From: Boseongicola sp. SB0675_bin_26
Lineage (GTDB): Bacteria; Pseudomonadota; Alphaproteobacteria; Rhodobacterales; Rhodobacteraceae
Length of the DNA stretch: 5,561 nucleotides
Assembly (NCBI GenBank): GCA_009843725.1
Contig: VYCX01000200.1
Span: 4,317-9,877, forward strand
Reading direction: 5' to 3'
Both the position numbers and the translations under genes were made by a program. Shown in pieces: positions 1 to 5,531 of the stretch (position 1 is its first letter; every line of letters begins with the position of its first letter). The notes below the pieces were generated by a model, which searched no databases, was not told the origin of the DNA, and saw only the letters and a program-made list of their open reading frames with translations.

Positions 1-639
1 AATGTGTTGCACGCGTTTCATCCTCATCCCGAAACCGGGCATGTTGAACCCGATTCCCTTGACGCAGCCCACCTTGAGGAGCAGCGCGTTAAGGGCGCCA
101 TCAAGACAGACTTCATCCTGTCGGCGGAGATCATGACGATCTCTCTCGCTGCGGTCGACACGGACAGCCTTGTTTCGGCGGGCCTCGTGCTGGCAGTGGT
201 CGCGATCGGGATCACCGCGCTCGTGTACGGCACCGTGGCGTTGCTCGTGAAGATGGATGACGCCGGCCTGAAACTGTCCCAGGTCGGGCAACTGGCGGCG
301 ACACGCAGCTTTGGCCGTTGGATGGTCAAGTTCATGCCCCGGTTGATGACGATCATTTCCATCGTGGGCACAGCGGCCATGCTCTGGGTCGGCGGCAACA
401 TCATCGTGCACGGGCTGGAGGTCCTGAACTGGCATGCGCCCTACGACCTGATCAAGGGGGTTGCCGCCACGGCGGCCGAAGCCATCGGCGTGGCCGGCGG
501 CTTCGTGAAATGGGTCGTGACCGCGACGCTTGACGGGATTGTCGGGCTCGCGCTTGGCCTGTTCCTGATTCCGCTCGTCACGCGCGCCGTCATGCCGTTT
601 CTCTCGATCTTCTTTCCCGAGAAGAAGTCGGGTCACTGA
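1..639 (+). CDS. DUF808/YedI family inner-membrane protein, C-terminal part (5' end outside window)
   Basis: The frame is open from the first base, so the gene starts upstream; the GTG at 4 is probably an internal valine codon. About 212 residues are present of a family usually around 300 long. The stretch KGAIKTDFILSAEIMTISLA (about residues 31-50) matches the highly conserved core of the DUF808 family (E. coli YedI). After it come hydrophobic segments at roughly residues 57-82, 113-137 and 173-197, separated by short charged loops such as VKMDDAG, and a basic tail ending KKSGH. This fits a polytopic inner-membrane protein. The biochemical role of the family is not established, and nothing here adds to it. 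It converges on the mmsB gene, with 116 bases between the two stop codons. I see no strong terminator there, only a 4-bp GGGC/GCCC hairpin near 714. The family call is recognised from memory of the conserved core, not from a search. Confidence 0.88.
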   Translation, partial: NVLHAFHPHPETGHVEPDSLDAAHLEEQRVKGAIKTDFILSAEIMTISLAAVDTDSLVSAGLVLAVVAIGITALVYGTVALLVKMDDAGLKLSQVGQLAATRSFGRWMVKFMPRLMTIISIVGTAAMLWVGGNIIVHGLEVLNWHAPYDLIKGVAATAAEAIGVAGGFVKWVVTATLDGIVGLALGLFLIPLVTRAVMPFLSIFFPEKKSGH

Positions 640-755
640 CGGGCACCGGACTGGAACCTTCGCGTCGGCTGGCGCGTTGATCACCCGTCCGCGGCGCTGC
701 CGGTCGGGCGCATGCCCTTGGCGGGAAATCTCATGGCGCGGGTTTCAAGGCGATC

Positions 756-1637
756 CTATCGGGCTGCGGGCCGGCTCCGCGCGACGAACCTGGGCAGCAT
801 CGCGGAGAAGTCCTTGCCCTTCCCGCCCTCGTCTTCGACGAAGGAAGAATAGATCTCGGTTGCATGCGCTCCGATCGGGGTGTCGGCGTTGACGGCCTCG
901 GCCGCTTGCTGGGAAAGGCGCAAGTCCTTCAGCATGAGTTCCGCCGCGAATCCCGGCCGATAGTCGTTGTCTGCCGGCGAGGCGGGGCCGATGCCCGGCG
1001 CCGGGCAATAGGCGTTCATGGTCCAGCTGTATCCCGAGGACGTGGAGACGACATCGTACATCGCCTGCCGGTCGAGGCCGAGCTTGTCGGCCAGCGCAAA
1101 GGCTTCGCAGGTGGCTATCATGGTCGCGCCGAGGATCATGTTGTTGCAGATCTTCGCCGCCTGGCCGTTTCCGGAGGGTCCGCAATGCACGGCCTTTTGC
1201 CCCATGACGTCGAGGAGCGGCGCGACGGCATTCACGGCATCCTCGGATCCTCCCACCATGAAGGTCAGCGTGCCCGCCTCGGCTCCGCCAATGCCGCCTG
1301 AGACCGGTGCATCGAGCGCATGCACCGCTGCCAACCGCGCCTGTTCGGCCACCGCTCTCGCACTCTCCACGTCAACGGTGGAGCAGTCCAGCATGATCGC
1401 CCCGGGTTCCATCGCCGGGATGATCTCGTGTGCGACGCTGCGAAGAATCTCTCCGTCGGGCAGCATCGTGATGGCCACTTCCCGGGCCGCCACGGCGACT
1501 GCGGCCGTGGCGGCCGCGTCGATGCCTTCGGGGACTTGCGCCGAGATGTCGAATCCTGCCACGTCGTGACCCGCTGCAGCGAGATTGCGCGCCATGGGCG
1601 CTCCCATGTTGCCGAGGCCGATGAATCCGACTTTCAT
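756..1637 (-). CDS. mmsB: 3-hydroxyisobutyrate dehydrogenase
   Basis: Encodes 293 residues, the normal length for NAD-dependent 3-hydroxyisobutyrate dehydrogenase, which oxidises 3-hydroxyisobutyrate to methylmalonate semialdehyde in valine catabolism (cytosolic). The N-terminal Rossmann motif GFIGLGNMGAPMA is at residues 4-16. The substrate-binding signature DAPVSGGIGGAEAG is at 109-122. The catalytic-lysine region GNGQAAKICNNM is at 157-168, with Lys162 as the probable catalytic residue and Asn166 nearby. The conserved LMLKDL is at 234-239. ATG 1637 is chosen because it directly precedes the Rossmann motif and has GGAGG (complement of 1645-1649) 7 bases upstream. A longer open frame to 1733 would add 32 residues with no family counterpart. 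The start overlaps the stop of the hydrolase gene as ATGA, making it the last gene of the operon. The C-terminal tail (RFVARSRPAAR) is not one I recognise as conserved. Other beta-hydroxyacid dehydrogenases share the motifs, but the neighbours favour this substrate. Confidence 0.95.
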   Translation of the reverse strand: MKVGFIGLGNMGAPMARNLAAAGHDVAGFDISAQVPEGIDAAATAAVAVAAREVAITMLPDGEILRSVAHEIIPAMEPGAIMLDCSTVDVESARAVAEQARLAAVHALDAPVSGGIGGAEAGTLTFMVGGSEDAVNAVAPLLDVMGQKAVHCGPSGNGQAAKICNNMILGATMIATCEAFALADKLGLDRQAMYDVVSTSSGYSWTMNAYCPAPGIGPASPADNDYRPGFAAELMLKDLRLSQQAAEAVNADTPIGAHATEIYSSFVEDEGGKGKDFSAMLPRFVARSRPAAR

Positions 1638-2677
1638 GAGACATCCTCCAGTTTCAGTTCTTCCGTTCCAAGCGAGCTGAGCATGTCGGAGACTTCCTTC
1701 GCCGTGGCGGCGCCAAGTGAAGCATGCACCCAACTGGGCGACCTGTCCTTGTCGATCACGGCCGCGCGAATGCCCTCGAGAAAGTCCCCCTGCTCGGTCA
1801 CCCGATGCGCGAACCGGTATTCGTTGGCGAGAGCCGTCTCGATCCTGCTGGCAGTCCGTGCGCGGCGAACAAGCTCGATCGTCGCGGCGAGGGAGAGAGG
1901 TGCGTGCGGCTCAAGCCGTGCCAGTGTCTCGCGCGACCAATCGTCTTCCGTCCGTGCCAGGGATTCGAGGATGTCACGGAAGGCCCCGCCCGCGAAGTGC
2001 CGGTTGATTTCGGCTTCGGCCGCCGCGAGCGGGCTTTCCGGCGCTGGGCGTGCGACGCGTTCGATTTCGGCGGGATCACCCGACGCTTCAAGACGTGCCG
2101 TCAGCTCCGGCCACGTTTCTTCCGGAACGTAACGGTCGGCGAAACCGGCAAAGATTGCGTCTCCGGGACCCATGCGAGTTCCTGTGGTGCCGAGATACTC
2201 GCCTGCAAGTCCCGGCGCTCGCGCCAACAGCAGCGACCCGCCGACGTCCGGCGCGAGCCCGATTCCGCATTCCGGCATCGCGATCCGGGAACTGTCGCCG
2301 ACGACACGATGCGATGCGTGACAGCCGAGACCGACGCCGCCGCCCATGGTGAAGCCGTTTAGAAGGGTGACGATCGGCTTCGGGAAGTTGGCGAGGGTGG
2401 CGTTCAGTCGGTATTCCTCTCGCCAGAAGCGTCGGGCGGTTTCGTGTTCGCCACGTGCAAGCGCGTCGTGCATGTCCGCAATGTCACCGCCTGCCGAGAA
2501 CGCTCTTTGGCCTGTCGCGTCAATCAGGATCAGGACAATTCCGTCGTCTGTCGTCCACCGGGCAAGCGCTTCCTTCAAGGCTCGGATCATGGGCAGCGTG
2601 ATGGCGTTCAACGCACCTGGACGGTTCAGTGTCACGCGCCCTGCGAGCCCTTCCTGACGCAAGATGATTTCGTTCAT
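1634..2677 (-). CDS. 3-hydroxyisobutyryl-CoA hydrolase (enoyl-CoA hydratase/isomerase superfamily)
   Basis: Encodes 347 residues, matching 3-hydroxyisobutyryl-CoA hydrolases (about 350) and clearly longer than simple enoyl-CoA hydratases (about 260). It hydrolyses 3-hydroxyisobutyryl-CoA to free 3-hydroxyisobutyrate, the substrate of the next gene product. Crotonase-fold landmarks are present. FSAGGDIADM (60-69) and NGFTMGGGVGLG (107-118) supply the oxyanion hole. MPECGIGLAPDVGGS (134-148) contains Glu136 and Asp144, spaced eight apart like the catalytic Glu143/Asp151 pair of the human enzyme. The C-terminal region (roughly 250-320), including FAHRVTEQGDFLEGIRAAVIDKD, matches the hydrolase-specific extension. 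The ATG overlaps the stop of the acyl-CoA dehydrogenase gene by four bases, and its own stop overlaps mmsB in the same way. Only a weak Shine-Dalgarno (GGCGG) precedes it, consistent with translational coupling. The hydrolase rather than hydratase call rests on length, the Glu/Asp spacing and the tail. Confidence 0.93.
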   Translation of the reverse strand: MNEIILRQEGLAGRVTLNRPGALNAITLPMIRALKEALARWTTDDGIVLILIDATGQRAFSAGGDIADMHDALARGEHETARRFWREEYRLNATLANFPKPIVTLLNGFTMGGGVGLGCHASHRVVGDSSRIAMPECGIGLAPDVGGSLLLARAPGLAGEYLGTTGTRMGPGDAIFAGFADRYVPEETWPELTARLEASGDPAEIERVARPAPESPLAAAEAEINRHFAGGAFRDILESLARTEDDWSRETLARLEPHAPLSLAATIELVRRARTASRIETALANEYRFAHRVTEQGDFLEGIRAAVIDKDRSPSWVHASLGAATAKEVSDMLSSLGTEELKLEDVS

Positions 2678-3816
2678 GAGTCCGCCGTCAGGTGGCGCGC
2701 GACAATGACCCGCATGATCTCGCTCGTACCTTCCAGAATGCGGTGCACTCTCAAGTCCCTGACAATCTTCTCGATTCCGTATTCGGCGAGGTAGCCGTAT
2801 CCGCCATGAAGCTGCAGGCAGGTGTCCGCGATGCGCGATGCGGCTTCGGTCACGAAGGCCTTGGCCATCGCGCAGCGTTTCGTGGCGTCAGGCCGCGCAG
2901 TATCGAGTGCCCAGGCGGCATGGCGAAGGAAGGTGCGTGCGGCCTGCAACTCGATCTCGCAATCGGCGATCTTGAACTGAAGTGCCTGGAACTGGCTGAG
3001 GCGTTGGCCGAAGGCCTGCCGCTCCGACATGTAGGCGACCGTCCTGTCCAGCGCGCTTTGCGCGGCGCCCAGCGAGCAGGCGGAGATGTTCAGGCGTCCG
3101 CCGTCGAGCGCCGCCATCGCGTACTTGAATCCTTCGCCTTCCTTTCCCAGCAGGTTGCCGGCCGGCACGGCGCAATTGTCCATCTGGACCTGGCGCGTCG
3201 GCTGGCTGCGCCAGCCCATCTTTTGCTCAAGGCCGCCGAATGTCAGGCCCGTCACGCCGCTGTCCAGCAGGAAGGCCGAGATGCCGTCGGCGCCTTTGCC
3301 TCCGGTGCGCGCCATGACCACGTACGCGTCCGAGTATCCGCCGCCCGAGATGAACGCCTTTGTCCCGGAAATCTGCCATCCTTCATTCGTGCGCTCCGCG
3401 CGGGCGCGAAGGGCTGCGGCGTCGGATCCCGAGCCAGGTTCGGTCAGGCAGTAGGAGAGCAAGGTCTCCATCTTGATGACCGGCAGCAGGACTCGGTTCT
3501 TCAACTCTTCGCTGCCAAGGGACTCGATCATCCGGGCACACATGTTGTGAATCGAGAGGAACGCTGCAACCGAAGCGCAGGCCCCGGAAAGGGCTTCGAA
3601 CACAAGCGTTGAATCCAGGCGGTTGAGTCCGGCACCACCTGCCTCGTCGCAGATGTTCAGGCCGCCGAATCCCAGCTCGCCGATGTCGAGCCACAGGTTT
3701 CGGGGAATGGTGCCATCCATCTCCCAGTCCAGCGAATTCGGCGCGATCCTGTCGGCGCCAAACGTCAGGGCCGTGTCGTAGATTGCGTGCTGCTCGTCGC
3801 TGAGCGAAAAGTCCAT
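2674..3816 (-). CDS. acyl-CoA dehydrogenase, probable isobutyryl-CoA dehydrogenase
   Basis: Encodes 380 residues, a full-length FAD-dependent acyl-CoA dehydrogenase. It begins with the typical N-terminal helix (MDFSLSDEQHAIYDTALTFG) and carries signature 1, YCLTEPGSGSD, at 122-132. Signature 2 runs from QLHGGYGYLAEYG (335-347) into the catalytic region HRILEGTSEI, where Glu362 is the expected catalytic base. The family transfers electrons to electron-transfer flavoprotein. The isobutyryl-CoA (valine branch) specificity is inferred from the two downstream genes, which act two steps later on the same carbon skeleton; a 2-methylbutyryl- or short-chain-specific enzyme is the alternative. It is the first gene of the operon in this window. 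The ATG at 3816 follows AGGA with a 6-base spacer. No in-frame upstream start lies close by. The divergent 5' side leads into a long non-coding stretch that should hold the operon promoter, but no convincing -35/-10 pair is visible. Confidence 0.93.
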   Translation of the reverse strand: MDFSLSDEQHAIYDTALTFGADRIAPNSLDWEMDGTIPRNLWLDIGELGFGGLNICDEAGGAGLNRLDSTLVFEALSGACASVAAFLSIHNMCARMIESLGSEELKNRVLLPVIKMETLLSYCLTEPGSGSDAAALRARAERTNEGWQISGTKAFISGGGYSDAYVVMARTGGKGADGISAFLLDSGVTGLTFGGLEQKMGWRSQPTRQVQMDNCAVPAGNLLGKEGEGFKYAMAALDGGRLNISACSLGAAQSALDRTVAYMSERQAFGQRLSQFQALQFKIADCEIELQAARTFLRHAAWALDTARPDATKRCAMAKAFVTEAASRIADTCLQLHGGYGYLAEYGIEKIVRDLRVHRILEGTSEIMRVIVARHLTADS

Positions 3817-4312
3817 GGGGCGTCCTGCTGCATGGGGTGAACGCCCACGCAGTTAGCCTGCGAGCCACCAGGTGCGCAAGCCGACGGATGGACGGCCGGG
3901 GTTCAGGAAGACGTCCGGAGTTCAATTCTCGGCAGCGGATTTGATCTCGAGCGCCTTGGCATCGGGTTTCGCGCTCATGCTTTGCACGATCGGGTGAGGC
4001 GGCTTCTCTGTAGTGCGCGCGCTCAACCGGAAGGGACGGGATGGCGCTGGGCACCACGTGGCGTCAAGGTTGGGCAAAGGCACCGAGGACACGCGGAATT
4101 CGCTTCGGCGACTTTGGCGGTTCCCAATGGCATTGCACCGTTCAAGCAGGGGGCGAGCCGCCTGACTCCAAAGCCCGGATGTTGGCTGGATGTTCCTGCC
4201 TGGCGTGATTCTGCGAACAAGCCAGCGGGGCCTGCCACCCGAATGTCAGCCAAGGCACTGGTCAATTTCACCAAGATAGCCCGGAGCGAAGCGGTTGCTC
4301 AGAAAGGCCACG
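3817..4312. other. Intergenic stretch with no supportable gene
   Basis: About 500 bases between the start of the valine operon (minus) and the repeat/promoter region of the downstream cassette (plus). Several frames are open by chance in this GC-rich DNA, but none shows a recognisable domain or a start with a good ribosome binding site. A minus-strand ORF of 18 codons (3978-3922, beginning MSAKPDAKALEIK) and a TTG-initiated minus-strand frame of 83 codons (4274-4023) are the most protein-like; neither can be called a gene. I recognise no tRNA, rRNA or riboswitch. The 5' untranslated region and promoter of the valine operon must lie at its left end or further right. A poor TTGCGC/TAACTG pair on the minus strand (3879-3850, 18-base spacer) is the best candidate I could find. 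Confidence 0.5.
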
Positions 4313-4398
4313 GCTCCGAGAATCCTCCCTCGCGCAGCGACATCTGCGTCCGGCGTGACGACCTTGAGCATTCGGCTTGTCAAGGTTATTCTCGGAGC
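4313..4398. repeat. Nested inverted repeats able to form a three-way junction, overlapping a promoter
   Basis: An 11-bp perfect inverted repeat, 4313-4323 (GCTCCGAGAAT) with 4388-4398 (ATTCTCGGAGC), encloses two smaller ones. The first is CGCAG 4333-4337 with CTGCG 4344-4348 (6-base loop). The second is ACCTTGA 4361-4367 with TCAAGGT 4380-4386 (12-base loop). All pairs were checked base by base. Folded, this gives a closing stem with two hairpins. As DNA, the inner dyad flanks the spacer of the promoter described at 4364-4392, which is where an autoregulatory operator would sit. Whether it acts as an operator, a structured RNA or a remnant of a mobile element cannot be decided from sequence alone. 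Confidence 0.75.
4364..4392 (+). promoter_or_regulatory. Candidate sigma70-type promoter for the antitoxin-toxin pair
   Basis: TTGAGC (4364-4369) and TATTCT (4387-4392) are separated by 17 bases, each matching the sigma70 consensus at four of six positions, with a C just before the -35 box as is common in alphaproteobacteria. Transcription would start near 4399, giving a leader of about 40 bases before the GTG at 4440. This excludes the TTG at 4377 as the translation start. The inverted repeat ACCTTGA/TCAAGGT (4361-4386) overlaps the -35 box and spacer, so a dimeric repressor bound here would block the polymerase. The promoter is a prediction from sequence. Confidence 0.45.
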
Positions 4399-4439
4399 GA
4401 CGGCAGGCACCGTCACTCCACCGTGAACCGGGGCGGGAC

Positions 4440-4679
4440 GTGCGGCATCGCCATCTTGGTGAGGCGGATTCCGCGGCGCGGTCGCCGGCGGCGATCGACG
4501 ACATCATCGAGCGCGGACTTTGGGCGGACTGGACGATGCTTCGCCGGTGGTGCATCGAGCAGCCGTCCCTGCTGGACGTCGTGGAACGTGTCTGCGCCAT
4601 GCATGTCGGCGATTCCGGCGCGCAACGCCACCACTTCTGGCTGGCTTGGGCGCAGGCGCATCGCCATGCGTCATCCTGA
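4440..4679 (+). CDS. Small protein upstream of nucleotidyltransferase toxin; possible antitoxin
   Basis: Encodes 79 residues from GTG 4440. The frame is open further upstream to a TTG at 4377, but that codon lies within the predicted promoter. The next in-frame ATG (4536) would remove a conserved-looking helix. Residues 17-55 (AAIDDIIERGLWADWTMLRR and onward to DVVERVCAMH) look like two amphipathic helices rich in aromatic and acidic residues. The tail holds AQRHHFWLAWAQAHRH. I recognise no named domain. Small proteins with a DW-containing helix and an aromatic tail do, as I recall, occur directly upstream of AbiEii-type nucleotidyltransferases. The 14-base overlap with that gene (4666-4679) argues for a co-expressed pair. 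The antitoxin role is inferred from position only. No good Shine-Dalgarno is visible, only a GGGGCGGGAC tract just before the GTG, so the start is uncertain. Confidence 0.6.
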   Translation: MRHRHLGEADSAARSPAAIDDIIERGLWADWTMLRRWCIEQPSLLDVVERVCAMHVGDSGAQRHHFWLAWAQAHRHASS

Positions 4680-5409
4680 CTGGGAGAAGGTCGTGTCCGC
4701 CGCGGCACGCTTGCAGCGGCATTTTCCGGATGCAGTCCTGGTTGGCGGAACCGCAGCCAGCCTTCATTCCGGACATCGCTTTTCCCGTGACGCGGATCAC
4801 GTGCTGACCGATCTCCGGGAACGGTTTGACGAGGTTCTCGCGGACCTGGAGTCTGTGGCCGGCTGGAAGACTGCCCGCATCCGTCCGCCTGTCCTGATCC
4901 TCGGTTCGCTTGACGGGATCGAGACCGGCATAAGGCAACTCGTGCGCAGCCAGCCGCTGGAAACGGTCGAAATGTCGTGCCGAGGCGAAAGGGTCGTCGT
5001 TCCGTCCCTGGCCGAGACGCTGCGCATCAAGGCTGTCCTGATCCTGAAGCGGAACGCCTTGCGTGACCATGTTGATTTCGCGGCCCTGGCTTCAAGCCTG
5101 GGACACGACGGAACGGTCGAGGCCATGTCATCTTTTGACAGTCTGTATCCCCAGGAAAACGGGCAGTCTGCAACGCAGCAGCTGCTGGCCCAGCTGGCCA
5201 ATCCTCTTCCCGGAGACCTGGGACAGGAGGGAACGCGAATTTTTCGCGGCTTGGCAGAGGACCTGCAGGAGTGGAGTGCGGTTCGCGACAGGTGCAAGTC
5301 CATCGCTGTGGCGCTCTTTGACGGACTGTCAGGTCCGGAAAGCCTCACGGAAAGCCCGTCAGGCAGGAAGGCTGTGCAAGAGACGAAAGGTTCGACAGGG
5401 AACGACTAG
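4666..5409 (+). CDS. Nucleotidyltransferase, AbiEii/AbiGii toxin-like family
   Basis: Encodes 247 residues from ATG 4666. The frame stays open upstream to 3982, but the added residues look random, while MRHPDWEKVVSAAARLQRHF gives a natural N-terminus. The nucleotidyltransferase signature is LVGGTAASLHSG (25-36) followed by RFSRDADHV (38-46), with Asp42 and Asp44 as probable metal ligands. The conserved C-terminal half-motif follows, LAETLRIKAVLILKRN (115-130) then RDHVDFAAL (133-141), corresponding to the Lys, Arg-Asp and Asp positions of AbiEii-like proteins. Members of the superfamily act as toxins; MenA-type enzymes modify tRNA with nucleotides, and AbiE systems abort phage infection. The target here is unknown. 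Translation is probably coupled to the overlapping upstream gene, since no strong ribosome binding site precedes it. The last 25 or so residues (SLTESPSGRKAVQETKGSTG) look disordered and poorly conserved. A housekeeping role is possible but less likely than a toxin-antitoxin or defence role. Confidence 0.82.
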   Translation: MRHPDWEKVVSAAARLQRHFPDAVLVGGTAASLHSGHRFSRDADHVLTDLRERFDEVLADLESVAGWKTARIRPPVLILGSLDGIETGIRQLVRSQPLETVEMSCRGERVVVPSLAETLRIKAVLILKRNALRDHVDFAALASSLGHDGTVEAMSSFDSLYPQENGQSATQQLLAQLANPLPGDLGQEGTRIFRGLAEDLQEWSAVRDRCKSIAVALFDGLSGPESLTESPSGRKAVQETKGSTGND

Positions 5410-5436
5410 CCCGGATATCTCACCAATTTTGGCTGG

Positions 5437-5507
5437 CATGGGATCGCTCTCCGCGATATATGTAATTCTGTCAACAAGTTACATACAACCGGAGGGCTGA
5501 TCCCATG
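5437..5507 (+). repeat. 71-base imperfect hairpin that encloses a ribosome binding site and ATG
   Basis: The outer stem pairs 5437-5445 (CATGGGATC) with 5499-5507 (GATCCCATG). After a one-base bulge (T5498) it continues 5446-5453 with 5490-5497, including one G-U pair. An internal loop (5454-5458 / 5486-5489) leads to an apical stem, TATGTAATT 5459-5467 with AGTTACATA 5477-5485, with one G-U pair and a 9-base loop. That is 26 pairs in total, checked one by one. The 3' arm contains GGAGG (5491-5495) and, nine bases on, ATG (5505-5507), so in a transcript entering from the left both would be base-paired. There is no T tract, so it is not a standard terminator for the toxin gene, although it begins only 28 bases after that gene's stop. 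Confidence 0.8.
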
Positions 5508-5531
5508 TGTAAGCGTTCGGTCGTGAGGTGA
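5505..5531 (+). other. Eight-codon ORF with good Shine-Dalgarno; possible interrupted gene start or leader peptide
   Basis: ATG at 5505 is preceded by GGAGG with a 9-base spacer, the best ribosome binding site on the plus strand of this window. The frame reads MCKRSVVR and stops at TGA 5529-5531. The coding content changes directly after the ATG, where the IS66-like terminus begins. This may therefore be the surviving start codon of a gene split by insertion. Alternatives are a short leader peptide or coincidence. I recognise no product. Confidence 0.3.

Noticed and set aside
640..755. Rho-independent terminator between the convergent genes
   Set aside because: Only a 4-bp GGGC/GCCC stem is present and no T run follows on either strand.
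3850..3879. Minus-strand promoter TTGCGC-18-TAACTG for the valine operon
   Set aside because: Both boxes are poor and the spacer is long; pairs of this quality occur by chance.
3383..4057. Minus-strand 224-residue ORF overlapping the acyl-CoA dehydrogenase start
   Set aside because: Shifted frame of the real dehydrogenase extended into the intergenic region; no domain.
4125..4135. Palindrome CAATGGCATTG as a regulatory site
   Set aside because: A single isolated 5-bp dyad with no promoter elements around it; expected by chance.
4023..4274. Minus-strand 83-residue ORF with a Cys-rich CPRCLCP stretch
   Set aside because: It starts at TTG without a ribosome binding site, and the composition resembles a chance frame. 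The cysteines do not form a recognisable metal-binding pattern.
4504..5070. Minus-strand 188-residue ORF opposite the antitoxin and toxin genes
   Set aside because: It is a shadow of two plus-strand genes with recognisable or coherent products; arginine-rich random composition.
3982..5409. A single 475-codon plus-strand gene running into the nucleotidyltransferase
   Set aside because: The first 228 codons show no domain, run through the promoter, inverted repeats and the whole overlapping small gene, and read like random GC-rich translation. The family N-terminus fits ATG 4666.
5437..5507. Integron attC site
   Set aside because: The hairpin size is right, but the expected GTTRRRY / RYYYAAC core boxes are absent at its ends, as is any integrase.
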